From Auanema rhodensis (taxonomy: Eukaryota; Nematoda; Chromadorea; Rhabditida; Rhabditidae): 64,000 bases of DNA. The position numbers and the translations under genes are program-made. Shown one piece after another: positions 24,916 to 38,956 of the stretch. The stretch covers positions 20,098,688-20,162,687 of the forward strand of contig OZ059895.1 in NCBI GenBank assembly GCA_964057225.1, given 5' to 3'. How positions within the stretch are numbered: the first letter of the stretch is position 1; each line of letters starts with the position of its first letter. The notes beneath the pieces were generated by a model. It worked only from the letters and a program-made list of their open reading frames with translations, had not been told where the DNA came from and searched no databases.

Positions 24916-25968
24916 TATTGAGCGTTTCTCAATGTAGTATAGTGCATTCGATGCGGATTTTTAAGCTGCGTCGATCTGTGTTATCAGATTTGCGCTAGCT
25001 TAAAAATGCACCGAGATATCAACTGATATATGTTCACACTTATATCCTCGATTTTCACCCTGAAGAAATTATTTTTTCGTTGAATTACATTGTCCATCGT
25101 CTTTGCCTTGAAAAAAGGAATCTAAAAACATCTACTTCTTGCTAAATTATTTTGAAATTTTTCGAAAAAATTTTTGTCAAAATGTTTTTGGAAGCAATGT
25201 TGAGTGTACATGGAAACTCAACATACACTAATGCATCATTTTTCAAACGATCATAACTAATTTTTGTATTAAGCGTTTCTCAATGTAGTATAGTGCATTC
25301 GATGCGGATTTTTAAGCTGCGTCGATCTGTGTTATCAGATTTGCGCTAGCTTAAAAATGCACCGAGATATCAACTGATATAAGTTCACACTTAGATCCTC
25401 GATTTTCACCCTGAAGAATTAATTTTTTCGTTGAATAACAATGTCCATCGTCTTTGCTTTGAAAAAAGAAATCTAAAAACATCTACTTCTTGCTAAATTA
25501 TTTTGAAATTTTTCGAAAAAATTTTTGTCAAAATGTTTTTGGAAGCAATGTTGAGTGTACATGGAAACTCAACATACACTAATGCATCATTTTTCAAACG
25601 ATCATAACTAATTTTTGTATTGAGCGTTTCTCAATGTAGTATAGTGCATTCGATGCGGATTTTTAAGCTGCGTCGATCTGTGTTATCAGATTTGCGCTAG
25701 CTTAAAAATGCACCGAGATATCAACTGATATATGTTCACACTTATATCCTCGATTTTCACCCTGAAGAAATTATTTTTTCGTTGAATAACATTGTCCATC
25801 GTCTTTGCCTTGAAAAAAGGAATCTAAAAACATCTACTTCTTGCTAAATTATTTTGAAATTTTTCGAAAAAATTTTTGTCAAAATGTTTTTGGAAGCAAT
25901 GTTGAGTGTACATGGAAACTCAACATACACTAATGCATCATTTTTCAAACGATCATAACTAATTTTTG
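23863..25968 (+). repeat. 6-monomer HOR, copy 1 (2106 bp)
   Basis: Units: 23863 G16/C-haplotype; 24214 G79; 24565 T79/T92A; 24916 G79/A171T; 25267 A5/C-haplotype with C192T; 25618 G79. It shares its first three units with the end of the 8-monomer HOR, so the two duplications are nested. Confidence 0.88.
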
Positions 25969-28074
25969 TATTGAGCGTTTCTCGATGTAGTATAGTGCAT
26001 TCGATGCGGATTTTTAAGCTGCGTCGATCTGTGTTATCAGATTTGCGCTAGCTTAAAAATGCACCGAGATATCAACTGATATAAGTTCACACTTAGATCC
26101 TCGATTTTCACCCTGAAGAATTAATTTTTTCGTTGAATAACAATGTCCATCGTCTTTGCCTTGAAAAAAGAAATCTAAAAACATCTACTTCTTGCTAAAT
26201 TATTTTGAAATTTTTCGAAAAAATTTTTGTCAAAATGTTTTTGGAAGCAATGTTGAGTGTACATGGAAACTCAACATACACTAATGCATCATTTTTCAAA
26301 CGATCATAACTAATTTTTGTATTGAGCGTTTCTCAATGTAGTATAGTGCATTCGATGCGGATTTTTAAGCTGCGTCGATCTGTGTTATCAGATTTGCGCT
26401 AGCTTAAAAATGCACCGAGATATCAACTGATATATGTTCACACTTATATCCTCGATTTTCACCCTGAAGAAATTATTTTTTCGTTGAATAACATTGTCCA
26501 TCGTCTTTGCCTTGAAAAAAGGAATCTAAAAACATCTACTTCTTGCTAAATTATTTTGAAATTTTTCGAAAAAATTTTTGTCAAAATGTTTTTGGAAGCA
26601 ATGTTGAGTGTACATGGAAACTCAACATACACTAATGCATCATTTTTCAAACGATCATAACTAATTTTTGTATTGAGCGTTTCTCAATGTAGTATAGTGC
26701 ATTCGATGCGGATTTTTAAGCTGCGTCGATCTGTGTTATCAGATTTGCTCTAGCTTAAAAAAGCACCGAGATATCAACTGATATATGTTCACACTTATAT
26801 CCTCGATTTTCACCCTGAAGAAATTATTTTTTCGTTGAATAACATTGTCCATCGTCTTTGCCTTGAAAAAAGGAATCTAAAAACATCTACTTCTTGCTAA
26901 ATTATTTTGAAATTTTTCGAAAAAATTTTTGTCAAAATGTTTTTGGAAGCAATGTTGAGTGTACATGGAAACTCAACATACACTAATGCATCATTTTTCA
27001 AACGATCATAACTAATTTTTGTATTGAGCGTTTCTCAATGTAGTATAGTGCATTCGATGCGGATTTTTAAGCTGCGTCGATCTGTGTTATCAGATTTGCG
27101 CTAGCTTAAAAATGCACCGAGATATCAACTGATATATGTTCACACTTATATCCTCGATTTTCACCCTGAAGAAATTATTTTTTCGTTGAATTACATTGTC
27201 CATCGTCTTTGCCTTGAAAAAAGGAATCTAAAAACATCTACTTCTTGCTAAATTATTTTGAAATTTTTCGAAAAAATTTTTGTCAAAATGTTTTTGGAAG
27301 CAATGTTGAGTGTACATGGAAACTCAACATACACTAATGCATCATTTTTCAAACGATCATAACTAATTTTTGTATTAAGCGTTTCTCAATGTAGTATAGT
27401 GCATTCGATGCGGATTTTTAAGCTGCGTCGATCTGTGTTATCAGATTTGCGCTAGCTTAAAAATGCACCGAGATATCAACTGATATAAGTTCACACTTAG
27501 ATCCTCGATTTTCACCCTGAAGAATTAATTTTTTCGTTGAATAACAATGTCCATCGTCTTTGCTTTGAAAAAAGAAATCTAAAAACATCTACTTCTTGCT
27601 AAATTATTTTGAAATTTTTCGAAAAAATTTTTGTCAAAATGTTTTTGGAAGCAATGTTGAGTGTACATGGAAACTCAACATACACTAATGCATCATTTTT
27701 CAAACGATCATAACTAATTTTTGTATTGAGCGTTTCTCAATGTAGTATAGTGCATTCGATGCGGATTTTTAAGCTGCGTCGATCTGTGTTATCAGATTTG
27801 CGCTAGCTTAAAAATGCACCGAGATATCAACTGATATATGTTCACACTTATATCCTCGATTTTCACCCTGAAGAAATTATTTTTTCGTTGAATAACATTG
27901 TCCATCGTCTTTGCCTTGAAAAAAGGAATCTAAAAACATCTACTTCTTGCTAAATTATTTTGAAATTTTTCGAAAAAATTTTTGTCAAAATGTTTTTGGA
28001 AGCAATGTTGAGTGTACATGGAAACTCAACATACACTAATGCATCATTTTTCAAACGATCATAACTAATTTTTG
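25969..28074 (+). repeat. 6-monomer HOR, copy 2 (2106 bp)
   Basis: Units at 25969, 26320, 26671, 27022, 27373 and 27724 repeat every class marker of copy 1 in order: G16/C-haplotype, plain, T92A, A171T, A5/C-haplotype/C192T, plain. Confidence 0.88.
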
Positions 28075-28776
28075 TATTGAGCGTTTCTCGATGTAGTATA
28101 GTGCATTCGATGCGGATTTTTAAGCTGCGTCGATCTGTGTTATCAGATTTGCGCTAGCTTAAAAATGCACCGAGATATCAACTGATATAAGTTCACACTT
28201 AGATCCTCGATTTTCACCCTGAAGAATTAATTTTTTCGTTGAATAACAATGTCCATCGTCTTTGCCTTGAAAAAAGAAATCTAAAAACATCTACTTCTTG
28301 CTAAATTATTTTGAAATTTTTCGAAAAAATTTTTGTCAAAATGTTTTTGGAAGCAATGTTGAGTGTACATGGAAACTCAACATACACTAATGCATCATTT
28401 TTCAAACGATCATAACTAATTTTTGTATTGAGCGTTTCTCAATGTAGTATAGTGCATTCGATGCGGATTTTTAAGCTGCGTCGATCTGTGTTATCAGATT
28501 TGCGCTAGCTTAAAAATGCACCGAGATATCAACTGATATATGTTCACACTTATATCCTCGATTTTCACCCTGAAGAAATTATTTTTTCGTTGAATAACAT
28601 TGTCCATCGTCTTTGCCTTGAAAAAAGGAATCTAAAAACATCTACTTCTTGCTAAATTATTTTGAAATTTTTCGAAAAAATTTTTGTCAAAATGTTTTTG
28701 GAAGCAATGTTGAGTGTACATGGAAACTCAACATACACTAATGCATCATTTTTCAAACGATCATAACTAATTTTTG
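28075..28776 (+). repeat. 6-monomer HOR, partial third copy (two monomers)
   Basis: Units at 28075 (G16/C-haplotype) and 28426 (G79) continue the order. The next unit (28777) is T79 but has T92, so the match ends there. Confidence 0.8.
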
Positions 28777-29829
28777 TATTGAGCGTTTCTCAATGTAGTA
28801 TAGTGCATTCGATGCGGATTTTTAAGCTGCGTCGATCTGTGTTATCAGATTTGCTCTAGCTTAAAAATGCACCGAGATATCAACTGATATATGTTCACAC
28901 TTATATCCTCGATTTTCACCCTGAAGAAATTATTTTTTCGTTGAATAACATTGTCCATCGTCTTTGCCTTGAAAAAAGGAATCTAAAAACATCTACTTCT
29001 TGCTAAATTATTTTGAAATTTTTCGAAAAAATTTTTGTCAAAATGTTTTTGGAAGCAATGTTGAGTGTACATGGAAACTCAACATACACTAATGCATCAT
29101 TTTTCAAACGATCATAACTAATTTTTGTATTGAGCGTTTCTCAATGTAGTATAGTGCATTCGATGCGGATTTTTAAGCTGCGTCGATCTGTGTTATCAGA
29201 TTTGCGCTAGCTTAAAAATGCACCGAGATATCAACTGATATATGTTCACACTTATATCCTCGATTTTCACCCTGAAGAAATTATTTTTTCGTTGAATAAC
29301 ATTGTCCATCGTCTTTGCCTTGAAAAAAGGAATCTAAAAACATCTACTTTTTGCTAAATTATTTTGAAATTTTTCGAAAAAATTTTTGTCAAAATGTTTT
29401 TGGAAGCAATGTTGAGTGTACATGGAAACTCAACATACACTAATGCATCATTTTTCAAACGATCATAACTAATTTTTGTATTGAGCGTTTCTCAATGTAG
29501 TATAGTGCATTCGATGCGGATTTTTAAGCTGCGTCGATCTGTGTTATCAGATTTGCTCTAGCTTAAAAATGCACCGAGATATCAACTGATATATGTTCAC
29601 ACTTATATCCTCGATTTTCACCCTGAAGAAATTATTTTTTCGTTGAATAACATTGTCCATCGTCTTTGCCTCGAAAAAAGGAATCTAAAAACATCTACTT
29701 CTTGCTAAATTATTTTGAAATTTTTCGAAAAAATTTTTGTCAAAATGTTTTTGGAAGCAATGTTGAGTGTACATGGAAACTCAACATACACTAATGCATC
29801 ATTTTTCAAACGATCATAACTAATTTTTG
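28777..29829 (+). repeat. Three monomers: T79, G79, T79
   Basis: The unit at 29128 has a private C-to-T (ACTTTTTGC). The unit at 29479 has T194C (CCTCGAAAA), which returns only in the unit at 56155. Confidence 0.85.
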
Positions 29830-30882
29830 TATTGAGCGTTTCTCAATGTAGTATAGTGCATTCGATGCGGATTTTTAAGCTGCGTCGATCTGTGTTATCA
29901 GATTTGCGCTAGCTTAAAAATGCACCGAGATATCAACTGATATATGTTCACACTTATATCCTCGATTTTCACCCTGAAGAAATTATTTTTTCGTTGAATT
30001 ACATTGTCCATCGTCTTTGCCTTGAAAAAAGGAATCTAAAAACATCTACTTCTTGCTAAATTATTTTGAAATTTTTCGAAAAAATTTTTGTCAAAATGTT
30101 TTTGGAAGCAATGTTGAGTGTACATGGAAACTCAACATACACTAATGCATCATTTTTCAAACGATCATAACTAATTTTTGTATTAAGCGTTTCTCAATGT
30201 AGTATAGTGCATTCGATGCGGATTTTTAAGCTGCGTCGATCTGTGTTATCAGATTTGCTCTAGCTTAAAAATGCACCGAGATATCAACTGATATATGTTC
30301 ACACTTATATCCTCGATTTTCACCCTGAAGAAATTATTTTTTCGTTGAATAACATTGTCCATCGTCTTTGCCTTGAAAAAAGGAATCTAAAAACATCTAC
30401 TTCTTGCTAAATTATTTTGAAATTTTTCGAAAAAATTTTTGTCAAAATGTTTTTGGAAGCAATGTTGAGTGTACATGGAAACTCAACATACACTAATGCA
30501 TCATTTTTCAAACGATCATAACTAATTTTTGTATTGAGCGTTTCTCGATGTAGTATAGTGCATTCGATGCGGATTTTTAAGCTGCGTCGATCTGTGTTAT
30601 CAGATTTGCGCTAGCTTAAAAATGCACCGAGATATCAACTGATATAAGTTCACACTTAGATCCTCGATTTTCACCCTGAAGAATTAATTTTTTCGTTGAA
30701 TAACAATGTCCATCGTCTTTGCCTTGAAAAAAGAAATCTAAAAACATCTACTTCTTGCTAAATTATTTTGAAATTTTTCGAAAAAATTTTTGTCAAAATG
30801 TTTTTGGAAGCAATGTTGAGTGTACATGGAAACTCAACATACACTAATGCATCATTTTTCAAACGATCATAACTAATTTTTG
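29830..30882 (+). repeat. Trimer block T171 / A5-T79 / G16-C-haplotype
   Basis: Units at 29830 (G79/A171T), 30181 (A5/T79) and 30532 (G16/C-haplotype/A203). The first two classes follow again at 30883 and 31234, and the full trimer returns at 42115-43167. Confidence 0.8.
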
Positions 30883-31584
30883 TATTGAGCGTTTCTCAAT
30901 GTAGTATAGTGCATTCGATGCGGATTTTTAAGCTGCGTCGATCTGTGTTATCAGATTTGCGCTAGCTTAAAAATGCACCGAGATATCAACTGATATATGT
31001 TCACACTTATATCCTCGATTTTCACCCTGAAGAAATTATTTTTTCGTTGAATTACATTGTCCATCGTCTTTGCCTTGAAAAAAGGAATCTAAAAACATCT
31101 ACTTCTTGCTAAATTATTTTGAAATTTTTCGAAAAAATTTTTGTCAAAATGTTTTTGGAAGCAATGTTGAGTGTACATGGAAACTCAACATACACTAATG
31201 CATCATTTTTCAAACGATCATAACTAATTTTTGTATTAAGCGTTTCTCAATGTAGTATAGTGCATTCGATGCGGATTTTTAAGCTGCGTCGATCTGTGTT
31301 ATCAGATTTGCTCTAGCTTAAAAATGCACCGAGATATCAACTGATATATGTTCACACTTATATCCTCGATTTTCACCCTGAAGAAATTATTTTTTCGTTG
31401 AATAACATTGTCCATCGTCTTTGCTTTGAAAAAAGGAATCTAAAAACATCTACTTCTTGCTAAATTATTTTGAAATTTTTCGAAAAAATTTTTGTCAAAA
31501 TGTTTTTGGAAGCAATGTTGAGTGTACATGGAAACTCAACATACACTAATGCATCATTTTTCAAACGATCATAACTAATTTTTG
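30883..31584 (+). repeat. Partial second copy of the T171 trimer
   Basis: Units at 30883 (A171T) and 31234 (A5/T79, with C192T). C192T otherwise marks the A5/C-haplotype units of the 6-monomer HOR, so here it sits on a different background. Confidence 0.75.
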
Positions 31585-34500
31585 TATTGAGCGTTTCTCA
31601 ATGTAGTATAGTGCATTCGATGCGGATTTTTAAGCTGCGTCGATCTGTGTTATCAGATTTGCGCTAGCTTAAAAATGCACCGAGATATCAACTGATATAT
31701 GTTCACACTTATATCCTCGATTTTCACCCTGAAGAAATTATTTTTTCGTTGAATAACATTGTCCATCGTCTTTGCCTTGAAAAAAGGAATCTAAAAACAT
31801 CTACTTCTTGCTAAATTATTTTGAAATTTTTCGAAAAAATTTTTGTCAAAATGTTTTTGGAAGCAATGTTGAGTGTACATGGAAACTCAACATACACTAA
31901 TGCATCATTTTTCAAACGATCATAACTAATTTTTGTATTGAGCGTTTCTCAATGTAGTATAGTGCATTCGATGCGGATTTTTAAGCTGCGTCGATCTGTG
32001 TTATCAGATTTGCGCTAGCTTAAAAATGCACCGAGATATCAACTGATATATGTTCACACTTATATCCTCGATTTTCACCCTGAAGAAATTATTTTTTCGT
32101 TGAATAACATTGTCCATCGTCTTTGCCTTGAAAAAAGGAATCTAAAAACATCTACTTCTTGCTAAATTATTTTGAAATTTTTCGAAAAAATTTTTGTCAA
32201 AATGTTTTTGGAAGCAATGTTGAGTGTACATGGAAACTCAACATACACTAATGCATCATTTTTCAAACGATCATAACTAATTTTTGTATTGAGCGTTTCT
32301 CAATGTAGTATAGTGCATTCGATGCGGATTTTTAAGCTGCGTCGATCTGTGTTATCAGATTTGCGCTAGCTTAAAAATGCACCGAGATATCAACTGATAT
32401 ATGTTCACACTTATATCCTCGATTTTCACCCTGAAGAAATTATTTTTTCGTTGAATAACATTGTCCATCGTCTTTGCCTTGAAAAAAGGAATCTAAAAAC
32501 ATCTACTTCTTGCTAAATTATTCTGAAATTTTTCGAAAAAATTTTTGTCAAAATGTTTTTGGAAGCAATGTTGAGTGTACATGGAAACTCAACATACACT
32601 AATGCATCATTTTTCAAACGATCATAACTAATTTTTGTATTGAGCGTTTCTCAATGTAGTATAGTGCATTCGATGCGGATTTTTAAGCTGCGTCGATCTG
32701 TGTTATCAGATTTGCGCTAGCTTAAAAATGCACCGAGATATCAACTGATATATGTTCACACTTATATCCTCGATTTTCACCCTGAAGAAATTATTTTTTC
32801 GTTGAATAACATTGTCCATCGTCTTTGCCTTGAAAAAAGGAATCTAAAAACATCTACTTCTTGCTAAATTATTTTGAAATTTTTCGAAAAAATTTTTGTC
32901 AAAATGTTTTTGGAAGCAATGTTGAGTGTACATGGAAACTCAACATACACTAATGCATCATTTTTCAAACGATCATAACTAATTTTTGTATTGAGCGTTT
33001 CTCAATGTAGTATAGTGCATTCGATGCGGATTTTTAAGCTGCGTCGATCTGTGTTATCAGATTTGCTCTAGCTTAAAAATGCACCGAGATATCAACTGAT
33101 ATATGTTCACACTTATATCCTCGATTTTCACCCTGAAGAAATTATTTTTTCGTTGAATAACATTGTCCATCGTCTTTGCCTTGAAAAAAGGAATCTAAAA
33201 ACATCTACTTCTTGCTAAATTATTTTGAAATTTTTCGAAAAAATTTTTGTCAAAATGTTTTTGGAAGCAATGTTGAGTGTACATGGAAACTCAACATACA
33301 CTAATGCATCATTTTTCAAACGATCATAACTAATTTTTGTATTGAGCGTTTCTCAATGTAGTATAGTGCATTCGATGCGGATTTTTAAGCTGCGTCGATC
33401 TGTGTTATCAGATTTGCGCTAGCTTAAAAATGCACCGAGATATCAACTGATATATGTTCACACTTATATCCTCGATTTTCACCCTGAAGAAATTATTTTT
33501 TCGTTGAATAACATTGTCCATCATCTTTGCCTTGAAAAAAGGAATCTAAAAACATCTACTTCTTGCTAAATTATTTTGAAATTTTTCGAAAAAATTTTTG
33601 TCAAAATGTTTTTGGAAGCAATGTTGAGTGTACATGGAAACTCAACATACACTAATGCATCATTTTTCAAACGATCATAACTAATTTTTGTATTAAGCGT
33701 TTCTCAATGTAGTATAGTGCATTCGATGCGGATTTTTAAGCTGCGTCGATCTGTGTTATCAGATTTGCTCTAGCTTAAAAATGCACCGAGATATCAACTG
33801 ATATATGTTCACACTTATATCCTCGATTTTCACCCTGAAGAAATTATTTTTTCGTTGAATAACATTGTCCATCGTCTTTGCCTTGAAAAAAGGAATCTAA
33901 AAACATCTACTTCTTGCTAAATTATTTTGAAATTTTTCGAAAAAATTTTTGTCAAAATGTTTTTGGAAGCAATGTTGAGTGTACATGGAAACTCAACATA
34001 CACTAATGCATCATTTTTCAAACGATCATAACTAATTTTTGTATTGAGCGTTTCTCAATGTAGTATAGTGCATTCGATGCGGATTTTTAAGCTGCGTCGA
34101 TCTGTGTTATCAGATTTGCGCTAGCTTAAAAATGCACCGAGATATCAACTGATATATGTTCACACTTATATCCTCGATTTTCACCCTGAAGAAATTATTT
34201 TTTCGTTGAATAACATTGTCCATCGTCTTTGCCTTGAAAAAAGGAATCTAAAAACATCTACTTCTTGCTAAATTATTTTGAAATTTTTCGAAAAAATTTT
34301 TGTCAAAATGTTTTTGGAAGCAATGTTGAGTGTACATGGAAACTCAACATACACTAATGCATCATTTTTCAAACGATCATAACTAATTTTTGTATTGAGC
34401 GTTTCTCAATGTAGTATAGTGCATTCGATGCGGATTTTTAAGCTGCGTCGATCTGTGTTATCAGATTTGCGCTAGCTTAAAAATGCACCGAGATATCAAC

Positions 34501-34743
34501 TGATATATGTTCACACTTATATCCTCGATTTTCACCCTGAAGAAATTATTTTTTCGTTGAATAACATTGTCCATCGTCTTTGCCTTGAAAAAAGGAATCT
34601 AAAAACATCTACTTCTTGCTAAATTATTTTGAAATTTTTCGAAAAAATTTTTGTCAAAATGTTTTTGGAAGCAATGTTGAGTGTACATGGAAACTCAACA
34701 TACACTAATGCATCATTTTTCAAACGATCATAACTAATTTTTG
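31585..34743 (+). repeat. Low-diversity run of nine monomers
   Basis: Units 31585, 31936, 32287 and 32638 are all plain G79/G203. Then come 32989 T79, 33340 G79, 33691 A5/T79, 34042 G79 and 34393 G79. Private changes: T-to-C at TTATTCTGA in unit 32287, and CCATCATC in unit 33340. Confidence 0.85.
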
Positions 34744-35094
34744 TATTGAGCGTTTCTCAATGTAGTATAGTGCATTCGATGCGGATTTTTAAGCTGCGTC
34801 GATCTGTGTTATCAGATTTGCGCTAGCTTAAAAATGCACCGAGATATCAACTGATATAAGTTCACACTTAGATCCTCGATTTTCACCCTGAAGAATTAAT
34901 TTTTTCGTTGAATAACAATGTCCATCGTCTTTGCCTTGAAAAAAGAAATCTAAAAACATCTACTTCTTGCTAAATTATTTTGAAATTTTTCGAAAAAATT
35001 TTTGTCAAAATGTTTTTGGAAGCAATGTTGAGTGTACATGGAAACTCAACATACACTAATGCATCATTTTTCAAACGATCATAACTAATTTTTG
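34744..35094 (+). repeat. Isolated C-haplotype monomer with A16
   Basis: Carries A116, G128, T153, A155, A175 and A203 but A16/G5, unlike most C-haplotype units right of 21 kb, which have G16. It lies between plain units. Confidence 0.85.
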
Positions 35095-35446
35095 TATTGA
35101 GCGTTTCTCAATGTAGTATAGTGCATTCGATGCGGATTTTTAAGCTGCGTCGATCTGTGTTATCAGATTTGCGCTAGCTTAAAAATGCACCGAGATATCA
35201 ACTGATATATGTTCACACTTATATCCTCGATTTTCACCCTGAAGAAATTATTTTTTCGTTGAATAACATTGTCCATCGTCTTTGCCTTGAAAAAAGGAAT
35301 CTAAAAACATCTACTTCTTGCTAAATTATTTTGAAATTTTTCGAAAAAATTTTTTGTCAAAATGTTTTTGGAAGCAATGTTGAGTGTACATGGAAACTCA
35401 ACATACACTAATGCATCATTTTTCAAACGATCATAACTAATTTTTG
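35095..35446 (+). repeat. 352-bp monomer (T-run expanded by one)
   Basis: Plain G79/G203 unit in which the T-run after TCGAAAAAA has six T instead of five. A homopolymer change of this kind could be real or a sequencing error. It shifts the phase of all later units by one base. Confidence 0.8.
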
Positions 35447-36148
35447 TATTGAGCGTTTCTCAATGTAGTATAGTGCATTCGATGCGGATTTTTAAGCTGC
35501 GTCGATCTGTGTTATCAGATTTGCTCTAGCTTAAAAATGCACCGAGATATCAACTGATATATGTTCACACTTATATCCTCGATTTTCACCCTGAAGAAAT
35601 TATTTTTTCGTTGAATAACATTGTCCATCGTCTTTGCCTTGAAAAAAGGAATCTAAAAACATCTACTTCTTGCTAAATTATTTTGAAATTTTTCGAAAAA
35701 ATTTTTGTCAAAATGTTTTTGGAAGCAATGTTGAGTGTACATGGAAACTCAACATACACTAATGCATCATTTTTCAAACGATCATAACTAATTTTTGTAT
35801 TAAGCGTTTCTCAATGTAGTATACTGCATTCGATGCGGATTTTTAAGCTGCGTCGATCTGTGTTATCAGATTTGCGCTAGCTTAAAAATGCACCGAGATA
35901 TCAACTGATATATGTTCACACTTATATCCTCGATTTTCACCCTGAAGAAATTATTTTTTCGTTGAATAACATTGTCCATCGTCTTTGCCTTGAAAAAAGG
36001 AATCTAAAAACATCTACTTCTTGCTAAATTATTTTGAAATTTTTCGAAAAAATTTTTGTCAAAATGTTTTTGGAAGCAATGTTGAGTGTACATGGAAACT
36101 CAACATACACTAATGCATCATTTTTCAAACGATCATAACTAATTTTTG
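35447..36148 (+). repeat. Two monomers: T79, then A5/G79
   Basis: The unit at 35798 has a private G-to-C (TATACTGC). Confidence 0.85.
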
Positions 36149-37552
36149 TATTGAGCGTTTCTCAATGTAGTATAGTGCATTCGATGCGGATTTTTAAGCT
36201 GCGTCGATCTGTGTTATCAGATTTGCGCTAGCTTAAAAATGCACCGAGATATCAACTGATATATGTTCACACTTATATCCTCGATTTTCACCCTGAAGAA
36301 ATTATTTTTTCGTTGAATAACTTTGTCCATCGTCTTTGCCTTGAAAAAAGGAATCTAAAAACATCTACTTCTTGCTAAATTATTTTGAAATTTTTCGAAA
36401 AAATTTTTGTCAAAATGTTTTTGGAAGCAATGTTGAGTGTACATGGAAACTCAACATACACTAATGCATCATTTTTCAAACGATCATAACTAATTTTTGT
36501 ATTGAGCGTTTCTCAATGTAGTATAGTGCATTCGATGCGGATTTTTAAGCTGCGTCGATCTGTGTTATCAGATTTGCTCTAGCTTAAAAATGCACCGAGA
36601 TATCAACTGATATATGTTCACACTTATATCCTCGATTTTCACCCTGAAGAAATTATTTTTTCGTTGAATAACATTGTCCATCGTCTTTGCCTTGAAAAAA
36701 GGAATCTAAAAACATCTACTTCTTGCTAAATTATTTTGAAATTTTTCGAAAAAATTTTTGTCAAAATGTTTTTGGAAGCAATGTTGAGTGTACATGGAAA
36801 CTCAACATACACTAATGCATCATTTTTCAAACGATCATAACTAATTTTTGTATTAAGCGTTTCTCAATGTAGTATAGTGCATTCGATGCGGATTTTTAAG
36901 CTGCGTCGATCTGTGTTATCAGATTTGCGCTAGCTTAAAAATGCACCGAGATATCAACTGATATATGTTCACACTTATATCCTCGATTTTCACCCTGAAG
37001 AAATTATTTTTTCGTTGAATAACATTGTCCATCGTCTTTGCCTTGAAAAAAGGAATCTAAAAACATCTACTTCTTGCTAAATTATTTTGAAATTTTTCGA
37101 AAAAATTTTTGTCAAAATGTTTTTGGAAGCAATGTTGAGTGTACATGGAAACTCAACATACACTAATGCATCATTTTTCAAACGATCATAACTAATTTTT
37201 GTATTGAGCGTTTCTCAATGTAGTATAGTGCATTCGATGCGGATTTTTAAGCTGCGTCGATCTGTGTTATCAGATTTGCGCTAGCTTAAAAATGCACCGA
37301 GATATCAACTGATATATGTTCACACTTATATCCTCGATTTTCACCCTGAAGAAATTATTTTTTCGTTGAATAACATTGTCCATCGTCTTTGCCTTGAAAA
37401 AAGGAATCTAAAAACATCTACTTCTTGCTAAATTATTTTGAAATTTTTCGAAAAAATTTTTGTCAAAATGTTTTTGGAAGCAATGTTGAGTGTACATGGA
37501 AACTCAACATACACTAATGCATCATTTTTCAAACGATCATAACTAATTTTTG
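36149..37552 (+). repeat. Tetramer block with A174T, copy 1
   Basis: Units: 36149 G79/A174T; 36500 T79; 36851 A5/G79; 37202 G79. A174T (AACTTTGTCC) is otherwise found only 1404 bp later. Confidence 0.82.
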
Positions 37553-38956
37553 TATTGAGCGTTTCTCAATGTAGTATAGTGCATTCGATGCGGATTTTTA
37601 AGCTGCGTCGATCTGTGTTATCAGATTTGCGCTAGCTTAAAAATGCACCGAGATATCAACTGATATATGTTCACACTTATATCCTCGATTTTCACCCTGA
37701 AGAAATTATTTTTTCGTTGAATAACTTTGTCCATCGTCTTTGCCTTGAAAAAAGGAATCTAAAAACATCTACTTCTTGCTAAATTATTTTGAAATTTTTC
37801 GAAAAAATTTTTGTCAAAATGTTTTTGGAAGCAATGTTGAGTGTACATGGAAACTCAACATACACTAATGCATCATTTTTCAAACGATCATAACTAATTT
37901 TTGTATTGAGCGTTTCTCAATGTAGTATAGTGCATTCGATGCGGATTTTTAAGCTGCGTCGATCTGTGTTATCAGATTTGCTCTAGCTTAAAAATGCACC
38001 GAGATATCAACTGATATATGTTCACACTTATATCCTCGATTTTCACCCTGAAGAAATTATTTTTTCGTTGAATAACATTGTCCATCGTCTTTGCCTTGAA
38101 AAAAGGAATCTAAAAACATCTACTTCTTGCTAAATTATTTTGAAATTTTTCGAAAAAATTTTTGTCAAAATGTTTTTGGAAGCAATGTTGAGTGTACATG
38201 GAAACTCAACATACACTAATGCATCATTTTTCAAACGATCATAACTAATTTTTGTATTAAGCGTTTCTCAATGTAGTATAGTGCATTCGATGCGGATTTT
38301 TAAGCTGCGTCGATCTGTGTTATCAGATTTGCGCTAGCTTAAAAATGCACCGAGATATCAACTGATATATGTTCACACTTATATCCTCGATTTTCACCCT
38401 GAAGAAATTATTTTTTCGTTGAATAACATTGTCCATCGTCTTTGCCTTGAAAAAAGGAATCTAAAAACATCTACTTCTTGCTAAATTATTTTGAAATTTT
38501 TCGAAAAAATTTTTGTCAAAATGTTTTTGGAAGCAATGTTGAGTGTACATGGAAACTCAACATACACTAATGCATCATTTTTCAAACGATCATAACTAAT
38601 TTTTGTATTAAGCGTTTCTCAATGTAGTATAGTGCATTCGATGCGGATTTTTAAGCTGCGTCGATCTGTGTTATCAGATTTGCTCTAGCTTAAAAATGCA
38701 CCGAGATATCAACTGATATATGTTCACACTTATATCCTCGATTTTCACCCTGAAGAAATTATTTTTTCGTTGAATAACATTGTCCATCGTCTTTGCCTTG
38801 AAAAAAGGAATCTAAAAACATCTACTTCTTGCTAAATTATTTTGAAATTTTTCGAAAAAATTTTTGTCAAAATGTTTTTGGAAGCAATGTTGAGTGTACA
38901 TGGAAACTCAACATACACTAATGCATCATTTTTCAAACGATCATAACTAATTTTTG
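37553..38956 (+). repeat. Tetramer block with A174T, copy 2
   Basis: Units: 37553 G79/A174T; 37904 T79; 38255 A5/G79; 38606 A5/T79. The first three match copy 1; the fourth does not. Confidence 0.8.
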
